In this document: positions 43,436 to 52,230 of the stretch, piece after piece
How positions within the stretch are numbered: position 1 is the first letter of the stretch
Layout of the letters: each line of letters opens with the position of its first letter
Source of the DNA: an uncultured Opitutia bacterium
Lineage (GTDB): Bacteria > Verrucomicrobiota > Verrucomicrobiia > Opitutales > UBA953
DNA: 64,000 bases
Assembly: GCA_903855995.1 (NCBI GenBank)
Contig: CAIOAN010000013.1
Coordinates: forward strand, 204,875 to 268,874
Reading direction: 5' to 3'
The notes under the pieces: model-generated
Seen by the model: the letters and a program-made list of their open reading frames with translations, nothing else
Database searches by the model: none
What the model was told of the DNA's origin: nothing
Position numbers and translations under genes: made by a program

Positions 43436-44830
43436 TCACCACGTATACCGAATGGTATAAGTGACCGTCTTCTCTTCGTCGGGCTGGAGCGGGACGCGGA
43501 ACTCGAAGCTCGTCGCGTCCTTCTTCTCATGCGGCTGGCTCTGGGCGGTCAGCGTCCAGGTGCCGCCCCGGTTCGCATGTTCGAGGACCCGGATCTCGAC
43601 CGGCTCTTTCTTGTGATTACGGACCTTGATCTCGAAAGTCTGCGTGGCGATCCGATTGGAACCGTCCTCGGTATTGTTCGTCATGCGATGCTCGCCGGTG
43701 AGGTCGAAGCTGTTGCCGGTGAGGACGCGGATGGTCTCATCCTTCGGGGTGTGGTCGATCTGGTTCTCGCCCACGAACTCGAGCTGGCGGTCGCCATCCT
43801 GGGAATAGAAGCGCACCTTGCCCTTCGGCAGGGCGATGCCGAGCTTGTTGGCCTCGGAGTTCTTGAACTCGCGATAGACCTGGACCTTGCCAGTCGAGGA
43901 GACCCCGCGGCGGTTATAATGCTGGGCGCCGTCGAAGACATAGATGCGCTCGGCCTTCACGCCCGTAGCCCGCACGAACTCGACTTGCTTGGTCTCCTTG
44001 TCCCGCAGCGTCGCGGGGTTGCCTAGGGTGTAGAGATGGAATTCGTCGAACGACTTCTCGGTCACCACTTTGGCACCGGCCATGGAAAGGCTGTCGAAAG
44101 CCGCAGCGCGTACCGCCTGCGGGTATTCTGGCTGCACGCGATTCACATCCCCGGCCATGAGCTTTATTTTAGCCTCATTGAAAGTCATGCCGCTCTGGTT
44201 GTTCATCGTCACCCAGCCGACGACGTCCAAGACATCGCTCTTCTCGGTGGCGACGAGGTTGTAGCTAGCCTCCCACGTGAAACCACGGCTCAGATAGGCT
44301 ACCTCGGCGTTAATCTTACCCGAAGAACCGGAGTTTAGTTTCCAGTTCAGCGTCGGCTTGAGGACGTTGTCAGTGCCGAGAGAGGGGAAGACTGGCTCGC
44401 CGGGCAGGGTGAACTGCAGCTTGCCGTCGACTTCGATGATGGGTTCGACGAAATTGCCACCGGGAACGAAACCGCTGCGCACGATCTTGCCGACGACAAC
44501 GCGATCGGGCTTATTGGTCTCGCGTCGATTAAACTCGAGGGTCTTACCTTCGAAGAGCGACATCAGCATCGCCTGCGAGACGGGGTCGTTTCGATAGGAC
44601 TGCTCGAGGATCTGGAACTCGGCTTTGCCCGCGACGTCGCGCAGGATGACGGAGTCGGCTTCAACCTGCGCCGTGGCGCCAGCGAAGGAGACCTGGTTGA
44701 CGCCGGACTTGAGGTCGATCGGCAAGGTCTCACGCACCACGGCGTAGCCGCCGTTGTAAATCGTGAGCGCCGGATCGGCGGCGAAGGAGACGGAAGCGGC
44801 GGCCAGCAGGAGGAGCGCGGGGAGTTTCAT
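43436..44830 (-). CDS. Secreted DUF4139 domain protein
   Basis: A 464-residue protein with a signal peptide (MKLPALLLLAAASVSFAADP) and the DUF4139 layout. An N-terminal beta domain (ALTIYNGGYAVVRETLPIDL) leads to a central block with WKLNSGSSGKINAEVAYLSRGFTWEASYNLV and GWVTMNNQSGMTFNEAKIKLMAGDV. The C-terminal beta-sandwich ends near KTVTYTIRYTW. Members are exported and of unknown function. A GGTAGGG hairpin begins 4 nt after its stop codon. It is alone in its orientation, with long repeat-containing spacers on both sides. Confidence 0.85.
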   Translation of the reverse strand: MKLPALLLLAAASVSFAADPALTIYNGGYAVVRETLPIDLKSGVNQVSFAGATAQVEADSVILRDVAGKAEFQILEQSYRNDPVSQAMLMSLFEGKTLEFNRRETNKPDRVVVGKIVRSGFVPGGNFVEPIIEVDGKLQFTLPGEPVFPSLGTDNVLKPTLNWKLNSGSSGKINAEVAYLSRGFTWEASYNLVATEKSDVLDVVGWVTMNNQSGMTFNEAKIKLMAGDVNRVQPEYPQAVRAAAFDSLSMAGAKVVTEKSFDEFHLYTLGNPATLRDKETKQVEFVRATGVKAERIYVFDGAQHYNRRGVSSTGKVQVYREFKNSEANKLGIALPKGKVRFYSQDGDRQLEFVGENQIDHTPKDETIRVLTGNSFDLTGEHRMTNNTEDGSNRIATQTFEIKVRNHKKEPVEIRVLEHANRGGTWTLTAQSQPHEKKDATSFEFRVPLQPDEEKTVTYTIRYTW

Positions 44831-45379
44831 GGGGTTGGGGAAATTCTGGGAAGCGGAAGAAGCTTTCCGATATTAATAAGCGCAACCGGCGGGGACATCC
44901 GTCTGAGGACTATCCCTTACCGACCCTTCCGACGCTGGCGGCGGTAACAAAGGTAGGGCTGACCACCCTTGGTCAGCCGCGGTTGAGCGAGGGCGCTCAA
45001 CCCTACCCAAGACAAGGGCTAACAATTCAAAGGGAAACCGGAGACCGGATAGCTAGATGGGGGCATTTCTTTCAGGTCCCAGGTCTCGGCCGTCGGGTCT
45101 CAGGTTCGGCTGCTCAGGTACAGGTTCAGGCACCCTGCCTTCTGTACTCTGTCCTCTATTCAGCCATCCTTCATTTCAGGTGCCAGGTGACGGCCACCGG
45201 GGCATCGGCCATTCAGGCGTCGGCAGTCAGCCTTCGGCAGCCGGCCCCAGGCGCCAGCTGCCGCCACCTGAGATTTCCTAACCGCCAACCGCTTGCCGCT
45301 AACCGCTGACACTGGCGACAGCCTATCCATTCAGCCCTCCACTCAGTCCTCAACGCAGTCCTCCACCCAGCCCTCCACT
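44831..45379. repeat. 549-bp intergenic mosaic
   Basis: No gene is seen. A type B double-hairpin unit with GGTAGGG/CCCTACC arms is at 44952-45007. A GGGAAACCGGAGACCGGAT module follows (45030-45050). CAGGTCCCAGGTCTCGGCCG words (45073-45095) relate to 53340 and 56485. GGCGCCAGCTGCCGCCACC words and CTAACCGCCAACCGCTTGCCG words (about 45277-45306) come next. The last 45 bp before the AraC stop are tandem CAGTCCTCAACG-like 12-mers (45330-45378). Confidence 0.78.
44952..45007 (+). repeat. Type B double-hairpin element
   Basis: Outer arms GGTAGGG...CCCTACC enclose two hairpins, GGCTGACCA...TGGTCAGCC and GGTTGAGCG...CGCTCAACC, joined at CGCGG. Near-identical copies are at 16027-16082 (same sense) and at 53494-53549 and 56623-56678 (opposite sense). 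Predicted fold is a three-way junction. Confidence 0.88.
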
Positions 45380-46282
45380 CTACCTCCCCTTCTTCCTCTG
45401 CTTTCTCCGATACTCCACCGGCGTACACCCCATCTCCCGCTTGAACAGGCGATTGAAAAAGGTCACTTGGCGGAAACCGCAGGCCAGGGCGATGTCCAGG
45501 ACACTCCGCTCGCTATCCCGCAGCTCCCGACGGGCGGCCTGTAGGCGGAGCTCGTTCACGAAAGCGCTGAAGCTGTGGCCGGAGTGTTGCTTAAACTGCC
45601 GGGCGAAGGTCGGGCGACTCAGGCCAGAGATCTTCAGGAGGTCCTCCAGCCGGATCTCGTCGCGGAAGTTGGCCACGAGATGCTGCACGGATTTCGAGAT
45701 GGCCTTCTGATAATGGGACTCGGCGCTGAGCGTGAAACTGCGCGAGGACAACAGCGCGAGGTCGGACTCGGGCGCGTCGGCCACCTCCGCCAGGAGACGC
45801 AGCAACGCCGCGAGCTGTCCGGCGCCCTTACTCCGGGCAACATCCTGCATGAGCGCGGCGATGGCCGTCGCGGTCCGCCCACGCAGGTGCAAGCCGCGTT
45901 CGGCCCGCTTGAAGAGATCGCGGAGCTCGAGATTCTCTGGGAAAGCCCACACGGGATGGCTCTCGGGGAAGTGCCACTGGATCGAAAGCCCGCCCGACGC
46001 CCCCGAGGTATGCCAGTGGTGCGGGAGACGTTCGCCGAGCAGGACCAGATCGCCGGCCGCGAACGTGCCGATGGCATCGCCCACGAAGCGCGTGCCCTCC
46101 CCCGCCGTGAACAGGGTCAGTTCCACCTCCTTATGGAAGTGCCAGTGATTACCCTCCCCTTGGACAGGCTGCGTCCGACCAGGTCCCAAGATGCATTCGA
46201 CGTCCCGGAGCGTCTTTGACCAACGCAAGACGCGGAAGGAGTGCCCTTCGGGCAGCTCGACCTTCTCGCGGATGGCTTTCAT
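45380..46282 (-). CDS. AraC-family regulator with cupin sensor domain
   Basis: A 300-residue regulator. The N-terminal AraC-type cupin covers about 20-110 (TLFTAGEGTRFVGDAIGTFAAGDLVLLGERLPHHWHTSG). A helical linker follows. Two helix-turn-helix motifs lie at about 205-295 (RLEDLLKISGLSRPTFARQFKQHSG; VLDIALACGFRQVTFFNRLFKREMGCTPVEYRR). It is divergent from the isomerase-aldolase-glycolate oxidase operon, which it most likely activates in response to a sugar bound by the cupin. A CCCCC...GGGGG repeat (46305-46322) and a TAGAAT (46384-46389) lie in the shared 119-bp promoter region. Confidence 0.93.
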   Translation of the reverse strand: MKAIREKVELPEGHSFRVLRWSKTLRDVECILGPGRTQPVQGEGNHWHFHKEVELTLFTAGEGTRFVGDAIGTFAAGDLVLLGERLPHHWHTSGASGGLSIQWHFPESHPVWAFPENLELRDLFKRAERGLHLRGRTATAIAALMQDVARSKGAGQLAALLRLLAEVADAPESDLALLSSRSFTLSAESHYQKAISKSVQHLVANFRDEIRLEDLLKISGLSRPTFARQFKQHSGHSFSAFVNELRLQAARRELRDSERSVLDIALACGFRQVTFFNRLFKREMGCTPVEYRRKQRKKGR

Positions 46283-46401
46283 AGGGTCATTCGTATCAAA
46301 GACACCCCCACCTGCAAGGGGGTAATTGAGATGATAGTGCCACCAAGGGAGACGCCCAGCGTAGCGATTCCCGCACCGCGTGTTAGAATAGTCCTTTCCC
46401 C

Positions 46402-47445
46402 ATGAGCACTCCCGTCACGTATCGATTCTCTTTCGGCCCCTGGAATATCAGCGAGGGCGGCGACCCCTTCGGCGGCGACGTCCGCAAGGTCTTCCCCCAC
46501 GAGGAGAAGTTCGCCCTCTATCGCCCCCTCGGTTTCGAAGGCGTGCAGTTCCATGACGACGACGTCGTTCCGGGCATGGATGACCTGAAGCCTGATCAGA
46601 TCCAGAAGAAGGCCACCGAGGTAAAGGCGATGCTCGCCAACCAAGGCCTCGCCCCGGAGTTCGTCGCCCCGCGCCTGTGGTTCGCCGACCAGACCGTCGA
46701 CGGCGCCTACACTTCCAACAGCGCCTCCGACCGCGCGTACGCCTGGGATCGCACCAAGAAGTGCATCGACATCGCCAACGCCGTCGGCTCCAAGGCCATC
46801 GTGCTCTGGCTCGCCCGCGAAGGCACCTACATCCGCGAAGCCAAGGACGCCAAGCTGGCCTACCAGCGCCTGCTCGAGACGGTCAACGCGATGCTCGACT
46901 ACGATAAGAACATCGAGATCTGGATCGAGCCGAAGCCGAATGAGCCGACCGATCAGGCCTACGTGCCCACCATCGGCCACGCCCTCACCCTCTCCTACGC
47001 CTCCAAGGACCATAAGCGCGTCAAGGGCCTCATCGAATCCGCCCACGCGATGCTCGCCGGCCTCGACGCCAGCGACGAGATGGCCTTCGCCCTCGCCCAC
47101 GACAAACTGGCCAGCGTCCACCTCAACGACCAGAACGGCCTGAAATACGACCAAGACAAGAACTTCGGCGGCGCCAACCTCCGCGCGGCCTTCAACCAGG
47201 TCCGCGTCCTCGAGGAGTCCGGCTACGGTAGCCGCGGGGAATTCATCGGTCTGGACGTCAAGGCCATCCGCACCCAGCGCGGCTCGCCGGTCACCGACCA
47301 CCTCAAGAACAGCCGCGAGCTGTTCCTTGCGCTTGTGGCCAAGGTCCGCACGGTAGACCAGAAGCTCGTCCAGCAGTATCGCGACGCCCGCGACTACGAA
47401 GCGCTCGAGCTCTACATCCTCAAGCACATCATGGGACTGAAGTAA
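46402..47445 (+). CDS. Xylose-isomerase-like aldose isomerase with altered metal site
   Basis: A 347-residue TIM barrel close to class I (actinobacterial-type) xylose isomerases. Conserved sites are FHDDD (H51, D54), IEPKPNEP (E176, K178), ESAH (E212, H215), KYDQD (D250, D252) and GLDVK (D285). The third ligand of metal site 1, Asp in xylose isomerase (IDLNGQN), is His here (VHLNDQN, H240), as in the Glu-Asp-His-Asp set of L-rhamnose isomerases. The substrate may therefore be another aldose. It leads the operon with an aldolase and GlcDF, divergent from a cupin-AraC regulator. Length is slightly below the usual 385-395 because the C-terminal tail is short. Confidence 0.85.
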   Translation: MSTPVTYRFSFGPWNISEGGDPFGGDVRKVFPHEEKFALYRPLGFEGVQFHDDDVVPGMDDLKPDQIQKKATEVKAMLANQGLAPEFVAPRLWFADQTVDGAYTSNSASDRAYAWDRTKKCIDIANAVGSKAIVLWLAREGTYIREAKDAKLAYQRLLETVNAMLDYDKNIEIWIEPKPNEPTDQAYVPTIGHALTLSYASKDHKRVKGLIESAHAMLAGLDASDEMAFALAHDKLASVHLNDQNGLKYDQDKNFGGANLRAAFNQVRVLEESGYGSRGEFIGLDVKAIRTQRGSPVTDHLKNSRELFLALVAKVRTVDQKLVQQYRDARDYEALELYILKHIMGLK

Positions 47446-47464
47446 GTCCCGCCCTCTCCCCCTC

Positions 47465-48292
47465 ATGAAGCAGTATCGCCTCAACCGCCTCTTCAACGCT
47501 TCGTCCAAGCGTTGCTTCGACGTCGCCGTCGACCACGGCTTCTTCAATCAGCCCGGCTTCCTGCAGGGCATCGAAGACATGCGACAGGTCGTCGCCACGC
47601 TCGTCGACGCCGGCCCCGACGCCATCCAGCTGACGGTCGGTCAGGCCCGCCACCTGCAGTCCATCCCGGGCAAGCAGAAGCCGGCCCTCGTTCTGCGTAC
47701 CGATACCGCCAACGTCTACGGCAAGGAGCTCCCCGCCACGGCGTTCAGCCTGATGATCGAGGAGACGATGCTGCAGGCCGTCCGCCTCGACGCCGCGTGC
47801 GTGTGCGTGAACCTCTTCCAGATTCCCGGCGCGCCCGACGTGACCGCGCAGTGCATCGAGAACATCATCAAACTGAAGCCGCAGGCCGATTACTACGGCA
47901 TGCCAATGATGGTCGAACCGCTCGTCTTCCAGCCCAATGCCATCGCCGGCGGCTACATGGTCGATGGTGACCTTACCAAGATTCTCCACCTGGTCCGCCA
48001 GGCGGTCGAACTCGGCGCCGATGTGATCAAGGCCGACCCGACCGATGACGTCTCGCAATACCACAAGGTCATCGAGACGGCTTCCGGCATCCCAGTCCTC
48101 GTCCGCGGCGGCGGTCGCGTGAGCGACAAGGAAATCCTCGTCCGCACCGAAGGCCTCCTCAAGCAGGGCGCCTCGGGCATTGTCTACGGTCGCAACGTCA
48201 TCCAGCACCCGAACCCGCGTGGCATCACGCAGGCGCTCATGGCGATGGTACATCGCAACGTGTCGGTCGACGAAGCCCTGAAGCTCATCTGA
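47465..48292 (+). CDS. Class I aldolase, DhnA/FbaB/LsrF-like
   Basis: A 275-residue TIM barrel. FDVAVDHGFF near residue 18 matches the DhnA-type start. GADVIKADP places the likely Schiff-base lysine at K189, and VLVRGGGRVSDKEIL forms the phosphate-binding strand (about 211-225). The family includes class I fructose-bisphosphate aldolases and LsrF. In this operon it may cleave a ketose phosphate (for example a ketose 1-phosphate) to dihydroxyacetone phosphate and a short aldehyde. It lies 19 nt after the isomerase and 5 nt before glcD. Confidence 0.85.
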   Translation: MKQYRLNRLFNASSKRCFDVAVDHGFFNQPGFLQGIEDMRQVVATLVDAGPDAIQLTVGQARHLQSIPGKQKPALVLRTDTANVYGKELPATAFSLMIEETMLQAVRLDAACVCVNLFQIPGAPDVTAQCIENIIKLKPQADYYGMPMMVEPLVFQPNAIAGGYMVDGDLTKILHLVRQAVELGADVIKADPTDDVSQYHKVIETASGIPVLVRGGGRVSDKEILVRTEGLLKQGASGIVYGRNVIQHPNPRGITQALMAMVHRNVSVDEALKLI

Positions 48293-48297
48293 ACCCC

Positions 48298-49683
48298 GTG
48301 TCCTCTCCTGACCCAGCCGTCCTCAGCCGCCTACGCGAAATCGTCGGCGTCGAGAACGTGCTGACGTCGCCGGAGGACACCATCCCTTACGGCTTCGACG
48401 GCACGGCCGCCCTCAAGGGCCCGGTCGGCGTGGTCGTTTTGCCCGGTTCGACCGAAGAAGTATCCGAGGTGGTGAAGCTCGCGGCCTCACGCGGCATCGC
48501 AATCGTCACCCGCGGCTCCGGCACCGGACTTAGCGGCGGCAGCGTGCCTTCGGAAGGCTGCCTCGTCCTTTGCCTGACGCGCCTGGATAAGATCCTCTCC
48601 GTCGACGCCGCTAATCTCACCGTGCGTGCGCAGTGCGGCGCCATCACGGCCGCCATCGACGCCGCAGCGAACAAGCACGGTCTCTTCTATCCGCCCGACC
48701 CGGGTTCGATGAAGATCAGCACCATCGGTGGCAACGTCGCCGAAAACTCCGGCGGCCTCCGCGGCCTCAAATACGGCGTCACCCGCGATTATGTGATGGG
48801 ACTTGAGGTCGTGCTGCCGGACGGTCGTATCGCCCATTTCGGCAACGCCTGCGTGAAGGATGTCGCCGGCTATTCGATGAAGGACCTCTTCATCGGCTCC
48901 GAGGGCACGCTGGGCATCATCACCGAAGTCCTGCTTAAGGTCCTGCCCCGCCCCGCCGCCCGCCGCACGATGCTGGCGAGCTACGATCGCATGGAGGACG
49001 CCGCGCAGACGGTGTCCGACATCATCGCGGCGAAGATCATCCCCTGCACCCTGGAGTTCCTCGACCGCATGACCATCGGCTGCGTCGAGGACTACGCCAA
49101 GATCGGCCTACCCCGCGATTGCGAGGCGCTGCTGCTCATGGAGACCGACGGGCATCCGGCCGCGGTCGCCGAAGAAGCCGAACAGATGCTGGCCCTGGCC
49201 CGCGCCCGTGGCGCCCGCGACGTCCGTGTCGCCCGCGATGACGCCGAAGCCCTGCAACTCGCCTCCGCCCGCCGCTCCGCCTTCTCCGCCCTCGCCCGCG
49301 TCCGCCCGACCACCATCCTTGAGGACGTCACCGTGCCGCGCGACAAACTCGCCGAGATGGTCGCTTTCGTCGCCGAGGTCGCGAAGAAGCATAATCTGCT
49401 CGTCGGTACGTTCGGACACATGGGCGACGGCAACCTACACCCGACCTTTCTGACCGACGAGCGCAACACCGAGGAGATGGCCCGCGTCCACGAAGCCCTG
49501 GAGGATATCGTGACCAAGACCCTTGCGCTCGGCGGCACGATCACCGGCGAACACGGCGTCGGCCTGGCGAAGAAAGCCTGGCTCCGACGTCAGGTCGGCG
49601 AGAACAGCCACGACCTCATGCGCGAGATCAAGCGCGCTTGGGATCCGCGCAATCTGCTCAACCCCGGCAAGATCTTCGACTGA
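48298..49683 (+). CDS. glcD: Glycolate oxidase-like FAD-binding subunit
   Basis: A 461-residue GlcD/D-lactate dehydrogenase-type flavoprotein from a GTG start. The FAD-binding domain shows VTRGSGTGLSGGSVP and PPDPGSMKISTIGGNVAENSGG. The C-terminal cap ends with FGHMGDGNLHPTF and TGEHGVGLAKKAWL. It oxidises glycolate or D-lactate and passes electrons to the Fe-S partner encoded 3 nt downstream. No GlcE gene is present, as in many non-enteric two-subunit systems. Fourth-from-last step of the proposed pathway: removal of a two- or three-carbon hydroxy acid made from the aldolase product. Confidence 0.9.
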   Translation: MSSPDPAVLSRLREIVGVENVLTSPEDTIPYGFDGTAALKGPVGVVVLPGSTEEVSEVVKLAASRGIAIVTRGSGTGLSGGSVPSEGCLVLCLTRLDKILSVDAANLTVRAQCGAITAAIDAAANKHGLFYPPDPGSMKISTIGGNVAENSGGLRGLKYGVTRDYVMGLEVVLPDGRIAHFGNACVKDVAGYSMKDLFIGSEGTLGIITEVLLKVLPRPAARRTMLASYDRMEDAAQTVSDIIAAKIIPCTLEFLDRMTIGCVEDYAKIGLPRDCEALLLMETDGHPAAVAEEAEQMLALARARGARDVRVARDDAEALQLASARRSAFSALARVRPTTILEDVTVPRDKLAEMVAFVAEVAKKHNLLVGTFGHMGDGNLHPTFLTDERNTEEMARVHEALEDIVTKTLALGGTITGEHGVGLAKKAWLRRQVGENSHDLMREIKRAWDPRNLLNPGKIFD

Positions 49684-49686
49684 GGG

Positions 49687-50997
49687 ATGAAGCCTTCGCT
49701 CAAGCTCCTCGATTACTCGATCCTCCAGCAGTGCATGCATTGCGGGATGTGCCTGCCGGCCTGCCCGACCTACGACGCGACCAAGAAGGAACGCCATAGC
49801 CCCCGCGGCCGCATCTCGCTCATGCGCGCGGTCGCCGACGGTGAACTCAAGTTGTCGCCGGCCTTCGCCGACGAGATGAGCTACTGCCTCGGCTGCCTGG
49901 CCTGCCAGACCGCCTGCCCCGCCGGCGTGGATTACTCTAACCTACTCGAGACTGCCCGCGCCGAAGTCCAATCCGCCGGCCTCAACCAGACCTTCACCAG
50001 CCGCTTCTGGCGCACGGTCACGATCCGCGGCCTGTTCATGCGCCCGCGCCTGCTCCGGTTCGTCGGTCGGCTCCTCTGGCTTTACCAGCGACTCGGCCTG
50101 CAGACCGCTTTCCGCAAGATAGGCCTGACAAAGCTCCTACCGAAAGACCTTCGTCGCCTGGAACCGCAGTGCCCGACCATCGCGACGAAGTTCTCGCCGC
50201 AGCTCATCCGCCCGATCGAATCCCCAACCAAGAAGCAGCACCGCGTCGCCCTGCTCACGGGTTGCGTCCAGGATCTCGTCTTCGCCGATATCAATCGCGA
50301 CACGGCGGACGTCCTTCTGGCGAACGGCTGCGAAGTCCATACGCCACCGGTCCAACCCTGCTGCGGCTCGCTCCACGCCCACAACGGCGAAGCCAACGCG
50401 GCCAAGACCTTGGCGAAGCGGATGATCGATCTCTTCCCGCCGTCGCAGTTCGACGCCATCATCACGAACGCTGGTGGCTGCGGGAATCATCTCCGCCATT
50501 ACGGCGTCCTGCTCGCCGATGACGCCGTCTACGCGCCGTTGGCGAAGCTCTGGGATGCGAAGCTACGCGACATCCATGAATGGATGATGGAGCACGGTTG
50601 CCGCGCCCCGCGCACGGGTCTGGGCGACCTCACCGTCACCTACCACGATTCCTGTCACCTGACCCATGGACAGAAGGTCACCAAGCAGCCGCGCGACCTG
50701 CTTAAGCTGATCCCCGGCCTGAAACTCGTCGAACTCCCCGAAGCCAATTGGTGCTGCGGCAGCGCCGGCATCTATAACATTACCCAGCCCGAGCAGTCCG
50801 AACAGCTCCTGGTCCGCAAGGTCGGGCACGTCATCGGCACCGGCGCATCGGTCCTCGCCACCGCCAACCCCGGGTGCCACCTTCAAATCGCCCGTGGCCT
50901 CCGCCAAGCCGGCTCACCCATCTCTCTCCTCCAACCCGTGACCCTTCTGGCCCGAGCCTATCGCGCGGAAAAGATGGCTGAGTCGATGACTGCATAG
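49687..50997 (+). CDS. glcF: Glycolate oxidase-like iron-sulfur subunit
   Basis: A 436-residue protein with two 4Fe-4S ferredoxin motifs (CMHCGMCLPACPTY at about 16-29; CLGCLACQTACPAG at about 72-85) and two CCG cysteine-rich domains (QPCCGSLHAHNG near 222; WCCGSAGIYN near 358). This is the GlcF/LutA-type electron acceptor of a GlcD dehydrogenase. It is the last gene of the operon beginning at 46402. Residues 100-140 contain a short hydrophobic, arginine-rich segment that could sit at the membrane. Confidence 0.92.
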   Translation: MKPSLKLLDYSILQQCMHCGMCLPACPTYDATKKERHSPRGRISLMRAVADGELKLSPAFADEMSYCLGCLACQTACPAGVDYSNLLETARAEVQSAGLNQTFTSRFWRTVTIRGLFMRPRLLRFVGRLLWLYQRLGLQTAFRKIGLTKLLPKDLRRLEPQCPTIATKFSPQLIRPIESPTKKQHRVALLTGCVQDLVFADINRDTADVLLANGCEVHTPPVQPCCGSLHAHNGEANAAKTLAKRMIDLFPPSQFDAIITNAGGCGNHLRHYGVLLADDAVYAPLAKLWDAKLRDIHEWMMEHGCRAPRTGLGDLTVTYHDSCHLTHGQKVTKQPRDLLKLIPGLKLVELPEANWCCGSAGIYNITQPEQSEQLLVRKVGHVIGTGASVLATANPGCHLQIARGLRQAGSPISLLQPVTLLARAYRAEKMAESMTA

Positions 50998-51101
50998 ATC
51001 ACAGAAGAACTCATCCCTTCCTCCCTCTGCCATCCGTCATCTGTCATCTCCCTCTGGCCAACCATTCAACGATTCAACTAATCAACCTCCCCCCTCTCCT
51101 C

Positions 51102-52223
51102 ATGTCTCCCGTAAAAATCGGCATCATCGGCGGCGGCCTCATGGGTCGCGAAATGGCCAGCGCGTTCGCCCGCTGGTGCGCGCTCACCGACGTCTCGGTC
51201 CGCCCGGTCCTTACGGCTGTGGCCGACCTCAATCCCGCCACGCTCTCGTGGTTCGATTGCATTCCCTCCTGCACGCAGAAGACCACCGACTATAAGGCTC
51301 TGCTCGCCAACCCCGACGTCGACGTGGTCTACGTGGCCGTCCCGCACAACCTGCATGAGCAGTTGTATTGCGACGTCCTTGCCGCCGGCAAAGACCTCTT
51401 CGCCGAGAAACCCTTCGGCATCGACCTCGCCTCCGCCCGTCGCATCCATGCCGCGGCCAAGGCCAGCGGTCGCTTCGTGCGCTGCAGTTCTGAGATGCCC
51501 TTCTTCCCGGGTGCGCAGCGCGCCTTCGAGCTCGCGAAGTCCGGCTCCATCGGCCGCATCCTCGAAGTCGTCTCGGGTTTCCACCACAGCAGCGACCTCG
51601 ACCCCACCAAGGCCGCCAACTGGAAGCGCCTTAATGCAATGTGTGGTGAAGGCGGTGCCCTCAATGACCTCGGCATGCACGCCTGCCACATCCCGCTGCG
51701 CCTCGGCTGGAAGCCCTCCCGCGTCTTCGCCCAGCTCCAGAAGGGTTACCCCCAGCGCCCCGACGGCAAGGGCGGCGTGACGAACTGCGACACGTGGGAC
51801 AACGCGCTCCTCAACACCTGGATCAAGGTCGGCGAGCACGAAGTCCCCATGCGCCTCGAGATGAAGCGCCTGATGCCTGGCGCGACCAACACCTGGTATA
51901 TCGAGATCCTCGGCACCGATGGCGGCGTCCGCTACAGCACTTCTGACACCAAGGCCCTCTGGCTCTTCGAACGCGGCAAAGAACAATTCTGGAAGCGCAC
52001 CGACCTCGGCTTCAGCACGCCCTTCAAGACCGTCACCGGCGGCATCTTCGAACCCGGCTTCGCCGACGTCATCCAACAGATGTGGGCCGCCTACCTCATG
52101 GAACGGGCCGGCCTGCTCAACGGCCGCTTCGGTTGCGCCACGCCCGACGAAGCCGTCGCCACCCACGAGATCTTCGCCGCCGCCCTGCAATCGCAGGCCC
52201 AATGCACCGTCGTTTCCCTCTAA
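51102..52223 (+). CDS. Gfo/Idh/MocA-family oxidoreductase (1)
   Basis: A 373-residue NAD(P)-dependent sugar oxidoreductase. The Rossmann motif is IGIIGGGLMGREMA, the EKP motif is LFAEKPFG and the catalytic DxxxH is NDLGMHACH. Such enzymes oxidise inositols, glycosides (often at C3) or sugar acids. The 104-bp leader is pyrimidine-rich with near-repeats (CATCCGTCATCTGTCATC; ATTCAACGATTCAACTAATCAACC). A PfkB kinase follows after 7 nt. The substrate is not deducible. Confidence 0.92.
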   Translation: MSPVKIGIIGGGLMGREMASAFARWCALTDVSVRPVLTAVADLNPATLSWFDCIPSCTQKTTDYKALLANPDVDVVYVAVPHNLHEQLYCDVLAAGKDLFAEKPFGIDLASARRIHAAAKASGRFVRCSSEMPFFPGAQRAFELAKSGSIGRILEVVSGFHHSSDLDPTKAANWKRLNAMCGEGGALNDLGMHACHIPLRLGWKPSRVFAQLQKGYPQRPDGKGGVTNCDTWDNALLNTWIKVGEHEVPMRLEMKRLMPGATNTWYIEILGTDGGVRYSTSDTKALWLFERGKEQFWKRTDLGFSTPFKTVTGGIFEPGFADVIQQMWAAYLMERAGLLNGRFGCATPDEAVATHEIFAAALQSQAQCTVVSL

Positions 52224-52230
52224 ATTTCTC

